The notes under the pieces are model-generated. The model did no database searches. It was not told the DNA's origin and worked only from the letters and a program-made list of their open reading frames with translations. Positions 11,472-23,316 of a stretch of DNA of 64,000 nucleotides are shown here, piece after piece. Made by a program: the position numbers and the translations under genes. Location of the stretch: assembly GCA_034509755.1 (NCBI GenBank), contig CM067539.1:52789513-52853512 (forward strand). Reading direction: 5' to 3'. Each line of letters opens with the position of its first letter. Position 1 is the first letter of the stretch. The DNA is from Anisodus tanguticus (taxonomy: Eukaryota > Streptophyta > Magnoliopsida > Solanales > Solanaceae).

Positions 11472-12900
11472 GACGTCGTTGCTTAGACGTTATGCAGATG
11501 GCGCCGTTGCATAGGCGCGATTGAAATTAAAATACCCGCATTAGAAGGTGGGCGCCTGACAGAAATTGAAATACCCGCATTAGGAGGTGGGTGCCTGACT
11601 GAAATTTAAATACCCGCGTTAGGAGGTGGGTGCCTGACTGGAATTGAAATACCCGCATTAGGAGGTGGGCGCCTGACTGAAAATAAAATACCCGCATTAG
11701 GAGGTGGGTGCCTGACAGAAATTGAAATACCCGCATTAGGAGGTGGGCGCCTGACTGAAAATGAAATACCCGCATTAGGAGGTGGGCGCCTGACAGAAAT
11801 TGAAATACCCGCATTAGGAGGTGGGCGCCTGACTGAAAATGAAATACCCGCATTAGGAGGTGGGCGCCTGACTGAAATTTAAATACCCGCATTAGGAGGT
11901 GGGCGCCTGACAGAAATTGAAATACCCGCATTAGGAGGTGGGCGCCTGACTGAAATTTAAATACCCGCATTAGGAGGTGGGCGCCTGACTGAAATTTAAA
12001 TACCCGCATTAGGAGGTGGGCGCCTGACTGAAAATGAAATACCCGCATTAGGAGGTGGGCGCCTGACTGAAAATGAAATATCCGCATTAGGAGGTGGGCG
12101 CCTGACAGAAATTGAAATACCCGCATTAGGAGGTGGGCGCCTGACTGAAATTAAAATACCCGCATTAGAAGGTGGGCGCCTGACTGAAAATAAAATACCC
12201 GCATTAGGAGGTGGGTGCCTGACTGAAATTTAAATACCCGCATTAGGAGGTGGGTGCCTGACAGAAATTAAAATACCCGCATTAGGAGGTGGGCGCCTGA
12301 CTGAAATTGAAATACCCGCATTAGAAGGTGGGTGCCTGACTGAAATTAAATACCCGCATTAGGAGGTGGGCGCCTGACTGAAAATAAAATACCCGCATTA
12401 GGAGGTGGGCGCCTGACTGAAATTTAAATACCCGCATTAGGAGGTGGGCGCCTGACTGAAATAAAATACCCGCATTAGGAGGTGGGCGCCTGACTGAAAT
12501 AAAATACCCGTATTAGGAGGTGGGCGCCTGACAGAAATTGAAATACCCGCATTAGGAGGTGGGCACCTGACTGAAATTAAAATACCCGCATTAGAAGGTG
12601 GGCGCCTGACTGAAAATAAAATACCCGCATTAGGAGGTGGGCGCCTGACTGAAATTAAAATACCCGTATTAGGAGGTGTGCGCCTGAAATGACGTCGTTG
12701 CTTAGACGTGATGCAGATGTCGTCGTTGCATAGACGAAATGTAATGACGTCATTGTTTAGACGTGATGCAGATGTCGTCGTTGCATAGACGAAATGAAAT
12801 GACGTCGTTGCTTAGACGTGATGCAGATGTCGTCGTTGCATAGACGAGATGAAATGACGTCGTTGTTTAGACGTGATGCAAAGTGTGACCCTAAGGTCGA
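11472..12900. repeat. Minisatellite array: 39-bp unit x about 30, flanked by 55-bp units
   Basis: From about 11528 to 12690 a 39-bp unit (AAATACCCGCATTAGGAGGT, then GGGCGCCTGACTGAAATTG or variants) is repeated about 30 times. Before it lies one copy, and after it at least three copies, of a 55-bp unit starting GACGTCGTTGCTTAGACGTG. The short array therefore seems to have expanded within the longer one. Because 39 bp equals 13 codons, a 199-residue minus-strand frame results; it has no sign of being a gene. Confidence 0.9.
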
Positions 12901-13489
12901 ATTGCTATGTCATCAATCTAGATTGAAAGTTAATGCGCAGACATAAGCGATGTAAAAAGAATGAATAAGGATGAGAAATATGACCCTGTGAGTCGAAATA
13001 TCGTCCTTGTACGGACATAGCAGCTGGGACCCTGTAAGTCAAGATGATGTTTTTTTTTTTTTTTTTTGCAGACGTCCAATAGGAATGTGATCCTTGTGGC
13101 GAGCGGCGATGCGGGAATTCTTTGCGAAATTATGCCTCATGTCGCGGCTTTCCGCCTTTGTCAACCTGAAGACCTGCACTCAAAGAAATTTGTGAGTTTG
13201 GGGGGAGGGGCGGTTGATTCGCGTTGACCTTGTAGCTTTGGCTCTGAACGCTCACAAGTTCAGACTTATTTGGATTGAAGACATAGATGTCTGGCATTTT
13301 TCCAAGTCCATTGGCATATTCTTGTAGTGAACCCTTTAAAAAATGCCCCAGTTTCTGGTATATATATGAAGATGATGAACTTCCAACTGGATAAAGCCGA
13401 GTTTGTGCGGGCCACTTGCTTGTCCTGTTAAGGCAATCATGTAAGCACATTGCGTTGTGTGCAAGATAATGGAAGAAAATTCCAATGGT
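12901..13489. other. Non-coding internal region of LARD element
   Basis: The stretch holds a T17 tract at about 13052-13068 and a 106-codon minus-strand frame (13130-13450) with no recognisable domain. No retroelement protein motif is seen. Confidence 0.5.
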
Positions 13490-14245
13490 GTGACCGAAGC
13501 CGATATAGGCCGCCTACGTATTCCGACAAAGGAAATCAGGTCATAACGTAGTTCGCTGCCAGTAAAAAGGAATTATGAAGTTTTCCAAAATGGGACCGAA
13601 GCCGATGTGGCTGCCTACGTATCCCGCCGAGGGAATCAGGTCATAACGTAGTTCATGTAAGTAAAAAGAATTTTGTAAGGGTTTTCTAAAAAATGAGACC
13701 GAAGCTGATGTGGCCGCCTACGTATCCCGCCGAGGGAATCAGGTCATAACGTAGTTCATGCGGCAAAAGAGATTGTAAGGATTTTCTGAAAATGGGACCG
13801 AAGCCGATGTGGCGGCCTACGTATCCCGCCAAGGGAATCAGGTCATAACGTAGTTCATGACAAAAGGATTTTGTAAGGGTTTTCTAAAATTGAGACCGAA
13901 GCTGATGTGGCCGCCTACGTATCCCGCCGAGGGAATCAGGTCATAACGTAGTTCATGACAAAAGGATTTTCTGAAAATGGGACCGAAGCCGATGTGGCGG
14001 CCTACGTATCCCGCCAAGGGAATCAGGTCATAACGTAGTTCATGACAAAAGGATTTTGTAAGGGTTTTCTAAAATTGAGACCGAAGCTGATGTGGCCGCC
14101 TACGTATCCCGCCGAGGGAATCAGGTCATAACGTAGTTCATGACAAAAGGATTTTGTAAGGGTTTTCAAAAATTGGACCGAAGCCGATGTGGCTGCCTAC
14201 GTATCCCGCCGAGGGAATCAGGTCATAACGTAGTTCATGCGGCAA
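13490..14245. repeat. Tandem array of eight copies of an inverted-repeat motif, about 98-bp period
   Basis: GACCGAAG starts at about 13492, 13593, 13697, 13797, 13892, 13981, 14078 and 14177. Each unit holds CCTACGTAT and, about 25 bp on, ACGTAGTTC, which can form an outer stem. Within lies an inner stem, TTCC with GGAA in the first unit and TCCC with GGGA in the others. Spacers between units are AT-rich and more variable. Two diverged copies occur at 15601-15670 and 15987-16056. Confidence 0.9.
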
Positions 14246-15559
14246 AAGAGATTTGTATTTGTAGAATGTTTTTTTTTTTGTAAAAGAGTGAGTAGAGTTT
14301 GAAAAATGATGCAATATATTTTGCAAGGTTTTTTTTTTGTTTTTTTTGAAAAATATGAAAAAGACAGAATCATATTTTGACTTCAGTTGGTACCAACAAT
14401 TTGTAATGTGCTTAGGGTTCACGTTATTGCTCTCTGTATAACCAAGGCTGACTTCAGGGTAATTCCTACAGCTTCAGATGCTACCTCAGACATACCTGGG
14501 TATCGACACTTGCTTCAAGCCAAGGTTTTGACATATGCAACCTCATGTTTCAAATGCCCTCACTGAAAGAAAGTCCCTTTCTCAAATGTATTTCAATATT
14601 TTGAACTTTGGGACGTCTAGAGAAGTACACTCACCCTCAGAAAGATGTTCAATGCATTCAACCGTGATACCATAGGCTTGGCCGTCATGTAAGTATCCAC
14701 TAATGTGAGAACCCTTGGTATAGGATCATGTAGGGCTTGTTATGGGTTTGTAATGTAGGCTTGGGGAAAGGAAAGGATATCATTTGGGTAAGGAGTGACT
14801 AATCCTTCCTTGAGCGTTGGAATATGTCCGCGCTTTGTATTTGTGTGCCTTGATGCCGATTTGCTTCTTTTTGCCCCCTTTATTTTGTACCGACTTCTTT
14901 TGAATATTTCGTTTGGAGTTTTTTCCCCTTTTTCAGAGTTTTTTTTTTTTGATTTTGATATTGTCAGGGCTTTTTACTTCATTTTTTGTGAAGTCGTCCC
15001 TTTGTTTTGTTTCATTTCCTCTTTTGGGAACATTGCAACTTCAACTCGGATCATTTTCAGCAATTTGCACATTTCTGATGCGCTCAAGGAAGTCGGGCCA
15101 AGAGAGGGATAGTGCGTGTACGCACTCAGAAAGGGTATAGGCATAATATGTGGTTGTTAAAAAAAAAATAGGCTTCATGCTCAAAGGGGGAGTACTATGG
15201 ATAATGTTATTTGGTAAGCTGAAAAGGCTCAAACGGATCAAAGAAAGCCTACGATCCTTTCCTATACCAAGTGTTACTCATGATTTCGCCTCAACAAACA
15301 TTCGAACCAAGTTCTAGATCACAATGCAATGCAATTGAACTTATTCTAAAACTCACCACACAATGCATATGAGACGATGAGGTTGGCTTCGTTCATACCT
15401 TGGAAGCATGCAAAACAATTTTTAAGCGTCAACACAGGCGTGAATAAGAGGTACCAGAAGAATCTATGGTTTACCACGAAGTCAGTCTTCTCCGCTTGTT
15501 CTTTCCTATGCACACTCTTAACTGTGTTGGTATCAACCAAGTCCATCAATGATTCTTAA

Positions 15560-15592
<33 letters not shown>

Positions 15593-15600
15593 AATAAAGG
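14246..15600. other. Non-coding internal region of LARD element
   Basis: Several T-rich runs and short open frames without recognisable domains (for example 14795-15112) are present. No gag or pol similarity is seen in any frame. Confidence 0.5.
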
Positions 15601-15670
15601 GTACCGAACCCCAAATAGGGCTGCCTACGTATCTCATCTTTGACGAGAATCAGGTGTGCGTAGTTCGTGC
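15601..15670. repeat. Diverged copy 9 of inverted-repeat motif
   Basis: GCCTACGTATCTC and GAGAATCAGG, then GCGTAGTTCG, keep the outer stem CTACG/CGTAG and an inner stem TCTC/GAGA. The inner stem bases differ from the main array but still pair. Confidence 0.75.
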
Positions 15671-15986
15671 AGATAGGTTATAAAAAATGTATGATTGAAA
15701 AATAATTTATCTGCAATAAAATAATAAGTAAAAACTGTATAAAACAAATGATTGTCCACTATGGGACGAATGCAAAGTAAAATGACTGTCCGTAATATAA
15801 TGAATGCAATGAAAAATAGTTGTCACAATAGGATGTTATATATAAAAAAAAAAAAATTGTCCATTAGGATGTAATGAAAAAAGGATTATCCATTAGGATA
15901 TAATGAAAAAAAAAAAAAAAAGATTAATAAACCAGAATCTTTTTTTTTCATTTTTTTATTTGATTTTTTTTTTGATTTTTTTTTTA

Positions 15987-16056
15987 GGGGTGTCGCACCC
16001 GAGAAGGGTTACCTACGTATCACACCGTATGGTGAGAGTCAGACACTCGTAGTTCG
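15987..16056. repeat. Diverged copy 10 of inverted-repeat motif
   Basis: ACCTACGTATCACACC, GTATGGTGAGAGTCAG and CTCGTAGTTCG keep the outer stem CTACG/CGTAG and replace the inner stem with CACC/GGTG. The position after the stem (GTCAG) matches the ATCAGG of the other copies. Confidence 0.75.
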
Positions 16057-17320
16057 AAAAGATATGTTGTAAAAATGTATGATATGAAGAAATTATGTAA
16101 CGAAAATTAAGCATATCAACTGAATTTGCAAAAATATATATAAAAAACAAGTATGGACATCTAGAGTAACGCCTCATTGACTCTGGTGTTGGCTGACTTT
16201 TTCCAGTCAAAACATCTTCCGGTCGTCTTTGTGAAAGCCCTTTGGCTTTGTTCTTTCCCGGAGTATATCCAGAGATAATGTTTTAAAACGACCGCCGCCG
16301 ACTGTTCGCGAGGATGATTTCCTGCAAAGATAAGAGCACCGGGTGAAAGGAGGAAAGTCACTAAAAGAATAATAAAATGTAGGAAAGTGACAGTATAGTC
16401 AAAAACTCCCCTAATTGCTGCACGAGGTCCGAGTCTTGGATGTTCAAGAACGCTTTATCATAGGGAAGTGACTCAATTTCTGTCCCTTTGTTGCAAGCGA
16501 CATGGTATGATATGTAAGAATTGAAGCAGGTATTTATTGCATTAAATAATATGTACAAAGTTAAAAGAAGAAAAATAGCAAACAAATTGTGCGGGATTTA
16601 AATGTGCGTCCTAACATGCATGGAGCCTCTCTTATGCCAGAGGTGAGCCTAAACGCCAAATATGAGAGATTATGACAGAATAATCCAAGCTGTCAAACTA
16701 CAATGCTTTTGTTGGAAATGAAGACAAAATGTATGTACATTTTCCAATATCGGCATGTCATGATTAGGCTTGGATTAGTCCATCATTATCACGCTACAAA
16801 TAATATGTTGATGGTCGTTGGGGGAGCGAGACCCGTCGACAATTTTGGTGGATTTCTTAATTGTGGAGTCGATGCCAAGGATCGACCCACCTAATGTGTA
16901 TGTATGCATGACTTAAAAATAAAATGTGGTATAGCTCTATCCTAAATTTTCTAAGATTTGGCTTACTTGACTCAAGGTTCCCGAGCGGACTACTCGAGTG
17001 TGAAGGCTACGCGCGCCACCGGATGGTCCGGTCACTCCGCGCATACGCCAACTCTCCTAAAATTTGGTAATTTGAAAGAATTTGCGGGTGCGCAAAACAC
17101 ACCTCGCGTGTAATGTGTGATAGTGTCAACTTTCCATAATGGAAGAAATATGAGCGGAATGCCAATTTAAGGAAAGCAAGAAAAAGAATATAGCAATTAA
17201 AGCGATTAAACATACAAAATTTCAAAAAGAAAACAATTAAAAACAATAAATCAAATAAGGAGCAATATAAAGCATAATAATAATTAACCTGAATATGCTA
17301 TGGTTAAGAACCTGAAAGTA
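16057..17320. other. 5' untranslated internal region of LARD element
   Basis: Lies between the last motif copy and the primer-binding site. Only short frames occur. A GC-rich inverted segment at about 16980-17045 (CCACCGGATGGTCCGGTC) stands out. No protein domain was found. Confidence 0.5.
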
Positions 17321-17338
17321 TCCCCAGTGGAGTCGCCA
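17321..17338 (-). other. Primer-binding site of nested element
   Basis: On the minus strand, TGGCGACTCCACTGGGGA begins five bases after the end of the 5' LTR. The position and TGG start fit a tRNA 3'-end complement. I recall similar primer sites in Tat/Ogre gypsy elements, but the exact tRNA was not verified. Confidence 0.7.
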
Positions 17339-17343
17339 TGCTT

Positions 17344-20300
17344 TGTCGCGCCCGATTTTGACTGCGCGGCTTCGCGACGCGATGGCGTCGATTCCCTCCG
17401 ATGGATTAAAAAATGCTTGCTTGAGGAGTCGCCACCTAATTATTCTAAGGTGAATTAGGGCACCTGAATGCTAACTAAATGCTGCAAAATAACTCCGATT
17501 TTATGGTCTACGAAACTAATGAGATTCTAGGTAAGGGTTCTTTATTATCCTAAAGGGAAGGGGTTAGGCATCCTTTAAGATCCGCTAACTTGCGGTTATC
17601 CGATCAAATTCAGTTAATTGTTATGCAAAGAAAAATACATGTTTTTACAAATATAAAAATAATGTTACAAGATGTTAATAAAATGATGCATTTTGTACAA
17701 GTATGCATTTGTATGGCATTAATATACATGTAAAGCTGAAAAAAGTATAAATATGCATTTGTATGAAAATTGATAAAAATATATGCAATGTAAATTGTAT
17801 GGGTGACGAGCCTAAAAATAGATAACCTAGCGATGGGTTTCCAATTTTAGACTACCCTATCAATTAATTCTATCTACTCTAAATATTTCAATAATTTCGG
17901 TTGTACAATAATATTACAATACGAATGAAAATAAAGTTTGAATTAAAGAAAGTAAAAGACAACAACAAAAATAAGAAATCTCCGAGGGGTATTTTCCTTA
18001 TTTGACTTTATCTTTGCAAGCTGTCAAGAATAAACGGTTAGAAACAATTGAATATACATAACTTCGAATTCGTATCCAAAACAATAAATGTTTTGATTAC
18101 GGAGGGCTCAGACTTAAATTTTGAAAAGATCACTCCAATCATGTCGTGGTGCGAACATATGACTCGTTGGTCATTTTAGTTGCCTTGCCTACCGAACATA
18201 TTGGTCTCTCGGGTGAAAAAGATTTAAGTTTCATCCTTGCCCAGAAGTTTTATTTTCCGTCTTTACAACTGTGGAGGCCTAAAAAATCGACGGATATTTT
18301 TTCATCGGCCATTGTAGTATAATATTCAAATCATTAAATCAGTAAGACAATCCGTGCACGGATGTTCAAATGCCAAAACAACAAACTGAACAGAGAGACA
18401 AAAAAACGTGGCCTCGAATTTAATTTCATCGGCCTAAATGCGGTATTTAATTCAAAACAAGAAAACAAGAAGACAATCCATGCACGGATGTTTAAAACTC
18501 GTAAATAAAAAAAGAGAAAACGAAAAAGAAAAGTGCGGCCTCGAATTTAATTTCATCTGCCTAAGTGTAGTATTAGTTAAAACAAATAAAACAGTAATCC
18601 GTTGCACGGATGTTTAAAACAGAAAACAGAAAAGAGAGAAAACGAAATGAAAGAAAGAAAAAAAAAGCGCGGCCTCGAATTTAATTTCATCGGCCTAAGT
18701 GCAGTATTTATTTAAATCACTAAAACAAGAAGATATCCGTGTACGGATGTTAAAATGCGAAAATAAACACGGTTTGCAATTAAAACGTAAGACCGAATTC
18801 TGAAATTTCAAACCGAAACAGGATTTGGAATGTTTCGAAAATCGACCGGTTCGGAATAGTTACCCGACCGGATTTCGGGTCGACCCGACCCGGAATCAAA
18901 CCTTTTATTTATTTATTTATTTTCAGACAATAAACAACAAGATATTAAAACACACAAATCTGGAAATTTATTCGAACCGGGTCGACCCGACACGGGTCAG
19001 TGACCCGACCCGAATCGGATACTTCAATCCGAATCAAATTCTTTCCAAATTTTCAGGTAACCAACAACACTATAGACACAACAAAAATCTGGAATTTAAC
19101 CGAACCGGGTCGACCCGACCCGAATCGGATGTTTTCAACCCGAATCGATTTTCTCCAAGTTTCAGGTAACCAACAACACAATATAAACATATAAAAATCT
19201 GGAATTTAACCAAACCGGATCGACCCGACCCGGGTCGGTGACCCGACCCGAATCGGATGTTTTTCAACCCGAATCGATTTTCTCCAAATTACACATAACC
19301 AACAACACAATATAAACATACAAAAAATCTGGAATGTGACACGAACCGGTCGGTGACCCGACCCGAACATTTTTTCCACATTTCAGATAACCAACAAGAA
19401 GATATAAAAGCATAAAATATGGGAAAACTTACCTAAATCGGGTTGACCCGACCCGAATAGTGACCCGACCCGGATTGTGACCCGAGAAAGCAGCATCATA
19501 AAAATCGACCGGAAATAAAACCACCAAAACAGACCGGAAACTACCAACAAAAGTTCCAAAACCACCAATATCGGCATCGAAAACCACCAACAAAAATACC
19601 AAAAGCACCAACAAAAGTAAACCGAAAACCAACAACAAAATAAACGGAAACCACCAACGAAAGTAAACCGGAAACCAACAACAAAATGACCGGAAACAAC
19701 CAACAAAATAAACGGAAACCACCCGACAATGGCACCGAAAACCACCAACAAAAGTACCAAAAAAAAACCACCAACAAAATTGCCGAAAACCACCAACGAA
19801 AGTAAATCGGAAACCTCCTTTTCGGACTTAGGACCTCAAAATAAACCCCCCAAAAACCGACGACGGTGTGGGTGGTGTAGGATGGCGGTGAGGTGAGGTT
19901 ACCGGCGACGTGGGGGTGTGCGGCGACGAGGTGAGGTTACCGGCGACGTGGGGGTGCGGGGGTGTGTGTGCTGATGGAGAGAGAGAGAGTGAGATAGATA
20001 TATGGATGTTGCGGCTGAAATCTGAGAGGGGTGTGTGGAATGAATGTTTTAGGGTTTGGTTTGGTTTAAAGGGGGGAAATAAAGGGAAATGGGATTGGGC
20101 CGGTTCGGGTGTGGGCTTTGGGAGTTGGGCCACCGGGCTTGGGGAAATAAGGGGTGATGGGTTGGGCTTGGACGAAAAATGGGTTTTAGTTTGGGTTGGG
20201 TAGAAATTGTTTTGGGTTGAGTAGAAGTTGTTTTGGGGGGAAATGAAATGGGTTATGGATTTAAAAATATAAAAAGAGATTTTAATATATAAAAAGAAAG

Positions 20301-20602
20301 CTTTGCAAAATTTATAAATTGTAAAGATGACAATATGATAAAATATAATATTTGTGAAATGCTTGATGCTTAAATAAAAAATAAAAATGCAAGGTCGTTT
20401 TGCGAAAAAATAAAATAACATATAATATTAGGATAAAAGTATGATTATGATATAAAAAATACAAAATGACAATAAAAAAAATGTAAATAATAATGATATA
20501 TATACACATATATGCCTATATTAAAAAATTGTTTTAAAGTGTCAAAAATATTAAAAATTGCAAATAAAATCATAAAAGATGGGACAAAATTGGGTGTCAA
20601 CA
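17344..20602 (-). repeat. 5' LTR of nested LARD element
   Basis: The 3259-bp partner of 7902-11178. It holds the same three tandem blocks. Transcription of the element should start here on the minus strand. I could not place a TATA box with confidence in the AT-rich region 20270-20560. Confidence 0.9.
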
Positions 20603-20607
20603 AGCAC

Positions 20608-21440
20608 AATGTCATCCAGATATAACAATAAATAAGCAATATTTCTACCTCGATGAAAAGAAAAAAATAGTTATCACACTTGCTGCAGACGAACCCAATT
20701 TGCATAATGTACTTCTCAAATCCATCATACCATGCTCGAGGGGCCTATTTTAAACCATATAGTGACTTACGAAGATGGCATACATATTGAGGAGCGGCAG
20801 GATGGACAAAGCCAGACGACTGGTGCATATAAACAGTTTCTTTCAAATCCCCATGTAGAAACACATTTTTCACATCAAGCTGATGTATGGGCCAATGCTT
20901 ACCCATAGCAATACTCAGAACTGTGCGGATAGTTGCTGATTTGACAACCGAACTGAATGTCTCACAACAATCTATACATGTCTGCTAATTAGTGCCATTA
21001 GCCACAAATCGGGCCTTGTACCTCACTAGATCACCACTATCTCTGTATTTGTGACGAAAAAGCCACATGCACCGGATCACATTCACCCCATCCGGCTGAG
21101 GAGCCAAATCTCACGTGTGTTGTTTTGTTAAAGCATTAAACTCATCACACATGGCCGCATTCTAATTTGGGTCTAGTTTGGCTAATTTTAGGTTTTTGGG
21201 AATTGGTGACACAGTTTGGGTTGATAGGTTGAACTAGACTTTGGGTTTGAAAATACCGTGTTGGGCACGGGTTTTCATATTGTGGGTAGGATACGTGCAG
21301 TTTCAGGATTTGGTAGTTGGGTTTGGTTTTGGGACTGTTCTGATGGGAGTATATTGGGGTGGGAACTGGGTGTGGCGATGTGTGGTGGGGGTCGGGTGAT
21401 GATAAGTGGGGTACGACATCGGCGGTAGGTTGGAGAGGGG
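20608..21440 (-). pseudogene. copia reverse transcriptase, N-terminal and palm part, broken
   Basis: Resumes the outer copia pol after the nested insertion. The catalytic motif YLLLYLDDIVL is encoded at about 20608-20640 on the minus strand. The remaining palm and finger region up to about 21200 is interrupted by stops. The piece joins 7899-6950 across the nested element. Confidence 0.75.
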
Positions 21441-22893
21441 TTATAGATGTGGGGTTCTAGTGTTGGTCGGGGTTCCGATAAATGGGAGGTTTGGGTTTAT
21501 GGTTTGACTGGTTGACGTGAGTTGAGGTTCACCGAAAAAAGTGTTGGTGGGGTTACTGGAACGGTGGTGTGACAGCGGCACGAGGGGCAGTGATAGACCA
21601 AGTCGAGGGGAGGACTGTGTGATAGCCGAAGATGCAGGGGAGACGGTGTGGTGGCGACTGTCGATGGAGGTGGGGACATGGGTTGAACTAGGCCGATTTG
21701 CCGAGTCATCACCGGAGTTGGCAGAGACGGGACCCAGGGTTTTGAGGACGACGGGTGATGTGTCATTCTTGAGAAAAAAGTAGTCCGTGTTACAGAATTT
21801 TTGGATATTTGCGAAGGGGAAAAGTGTTTCGTCAAAGGTAACGTGACGAGAGACGTGAATTTGACGGGTGGACACATCATAGCACAGGTAACCCCTATGA
21901 TTAGACAAAAATCCTACGAAGACACAGAGTGGTTCGAGGTGCTAATTTATGAGGGACAGAAGAGGTGAGGTTGGGGTAGCATAGGCAACCAAAAATCCGA
22001 AGGTGATCATAAGTGAGAACCCGACGGTATAATATTTCGGTTGGGGTTATATTGTGAAGAGTGTTGGTTGGTAAAATATTTAGGATGTATTCTACCATTT
22101 TTACTGCATAGATCCAGAAGGACGGAGGTAGGGAGGCATGAAATAGGAGAGTATGAACTATGTTATTGATAGTGCGGATGATTCATTCTGCTTTGCCATT
22201 CTGAGAAGAGATGTGGGGACACGAGAATCGAAATACCGTGCCATTATTTGTACAGAAACGATGAAACATGGAGTTGTTGAACTCACGACCATTATTGCAC
22301 TGAAAATATTTTATATTTTTTTCAAATTGTGTTTTAATGAAGGTACGAAACTCGAGGAATTTTGTAAACACTTCAGATTTAAATTTAAGTGGGTAAACCC
22401 AAATAAAATGAGAAAAACCATCTAACAACACCAGATAGTATTTATGATCGAGTGAACTAGAGATAGGAGATGTCCATAAATCAACATGAATAATATCAAA
22501 AGGTGAAAACGTAATACTTGTAGATGACTTAAACGGTAGACAAACATGTTTGCCTAATGAGCAAGAAACACAGTGCTTGACAAGTTTTCCATTATTACAT
22601 TGAATAAAATTATTGCCTCTAAGAAAATTTAAAACTGGTGCTCCTGGGTGACCAAGCTTATTGTGCCAAGTGGACGGAGAGATAGCATCAAGAGATGTGG
22701 AAGAGCATGGGCTAGCAGCAGAGATGGATGGGAATGGGTAGAGATCTCCCGTGCTATTGCATCTCGTGAGAGGTGTCCCCGTACGAAGATCCTTCACAGT
22801 AAAACCAAAAGGGTCAAATTCAACAGAGACGGAATTATTACGAGTGAATTTGTGGACATAAATTAAGTTCTTAATGATGTTTGGGGCATACAT
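21441..22893 (-). pseudogene. copia integrase with mutated catalytic core
   Basis: The frame 22893-22183 carries the GAG-pre-integrase zinc-binding region (WHNKLGHPG, then CVSCSLGKH) and the core. The first catalytic Asp is in HVDLWTS. The second, normally Asp in a CDNGREF motif, is Asn here (CNNGREF, near residue 203). The third, Glu, is in SQNGKAE and is directly followed by a stop, apparently CGA to TGA. The region continues through 22098-21901 (TPTEILYRR) to 21908-21441 (GYLCYDVSTRQIHVSRHV). The integrase would have joined element DNA to the genome and is dead. Confidence 0.85.
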
Positions 22894-23316
22894 GACATTA
22901 TTAAGGGAAAATGGTGGGTGAGGCGGTGGTGTGTGAGCTGTACCATAACCCTGGATTGGAATGTGATGACCATTTCCAACAGTAATCTGTTAAGGATACA
23001 TTAAACAACACAGGTTGGGAATAGTACATGCAGAGTGGGTGAGGTGAGATGTGGCGCCTGAGTCCATGTACCAATTTTCGTCGGGCTATTGCAAGTTCAT
23101 ACTACTGAAAGCCTGGCCCAAGTCAGTTGGGGCTAGACCAGATGAAGGTTGCGGGTACTGGGCTTGTAGCAGATGGGCCTGGTGTGTTGGATAGGAGCCT
23201 GACCGAGTTGCTGGAGCGGGGCCCAATACCCCTTGATGTGAATAAGGGAATTAGGCCGCTGGAAAAGCAGGATGGGAGGCCAAGGGACCTGTCGGATACG
23301 GTACAGCTAGGCTGGT
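22894..23316 (-). pseudogene. copia aspartic protease region, broken
   Basis: At about 23090-23040 the minus strand encodes WYMDSGATSHLTH, the active-site region of copia proteases (DSGATSH). Frames on both sides are interrupted. The enzyme would have cut the polyprotein. Confidence 0.7.

Larger units (their letters stand above)
7902..20602 (-). mobile_element. Young LARD-type non-autonomous LTR retrotransposon (nested)
   Basis: The 12,701-bp element sits in the reverse transcriptase of the outer copia and is flanked by a perfect 5-bp target duplication AGCAC (7897-7901 and 20603-20607). On the minus strand it begins TGTTGACACCCAATTTTG and ends CGGGCGCGACA. The LTRs are 3277 bp (7902-11178) and 3259 bp (17344-20602). 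They differ at only about 1-2% of positions in the stretches compared, so insertion was recent. A primer-binding site and polypurine tract are present, but the 6.2-kb interior has no gag, protease, integrase or reverse transcriptase. It must use enzymes from a related, probably Ty3/gypsy Tat/Ogre-like, partner. The lineage is inferred from end sequences and primer site only. Confidence 0.9.

Noticed and set aside
11527..12126. 199-codon minus-strand frame with a 13-residue repeat
   Set aside because: It is produced by the 39-bp minisatellite, whose length is a multiple of three; no start context, domain or composition bias suggests a protein.
13130..13450. 106-codon minus-strand frame in the LARD interior
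   Set aside because: No similarity to gag, pol or any domain I know; length expected by chance in 6 kb.
13490..14245. Regularly spaced repeats resembling a CRISPR array
   Set aside because: Repeat units are longer than the spacers, spacers are related to each other, the sequence is a plant retroelement, and no cas genes exist.
21541..21783. Plus-strand frame opposite the copia integrase C-terminus
   Set aside because: Antisense shadow of the copia pol.
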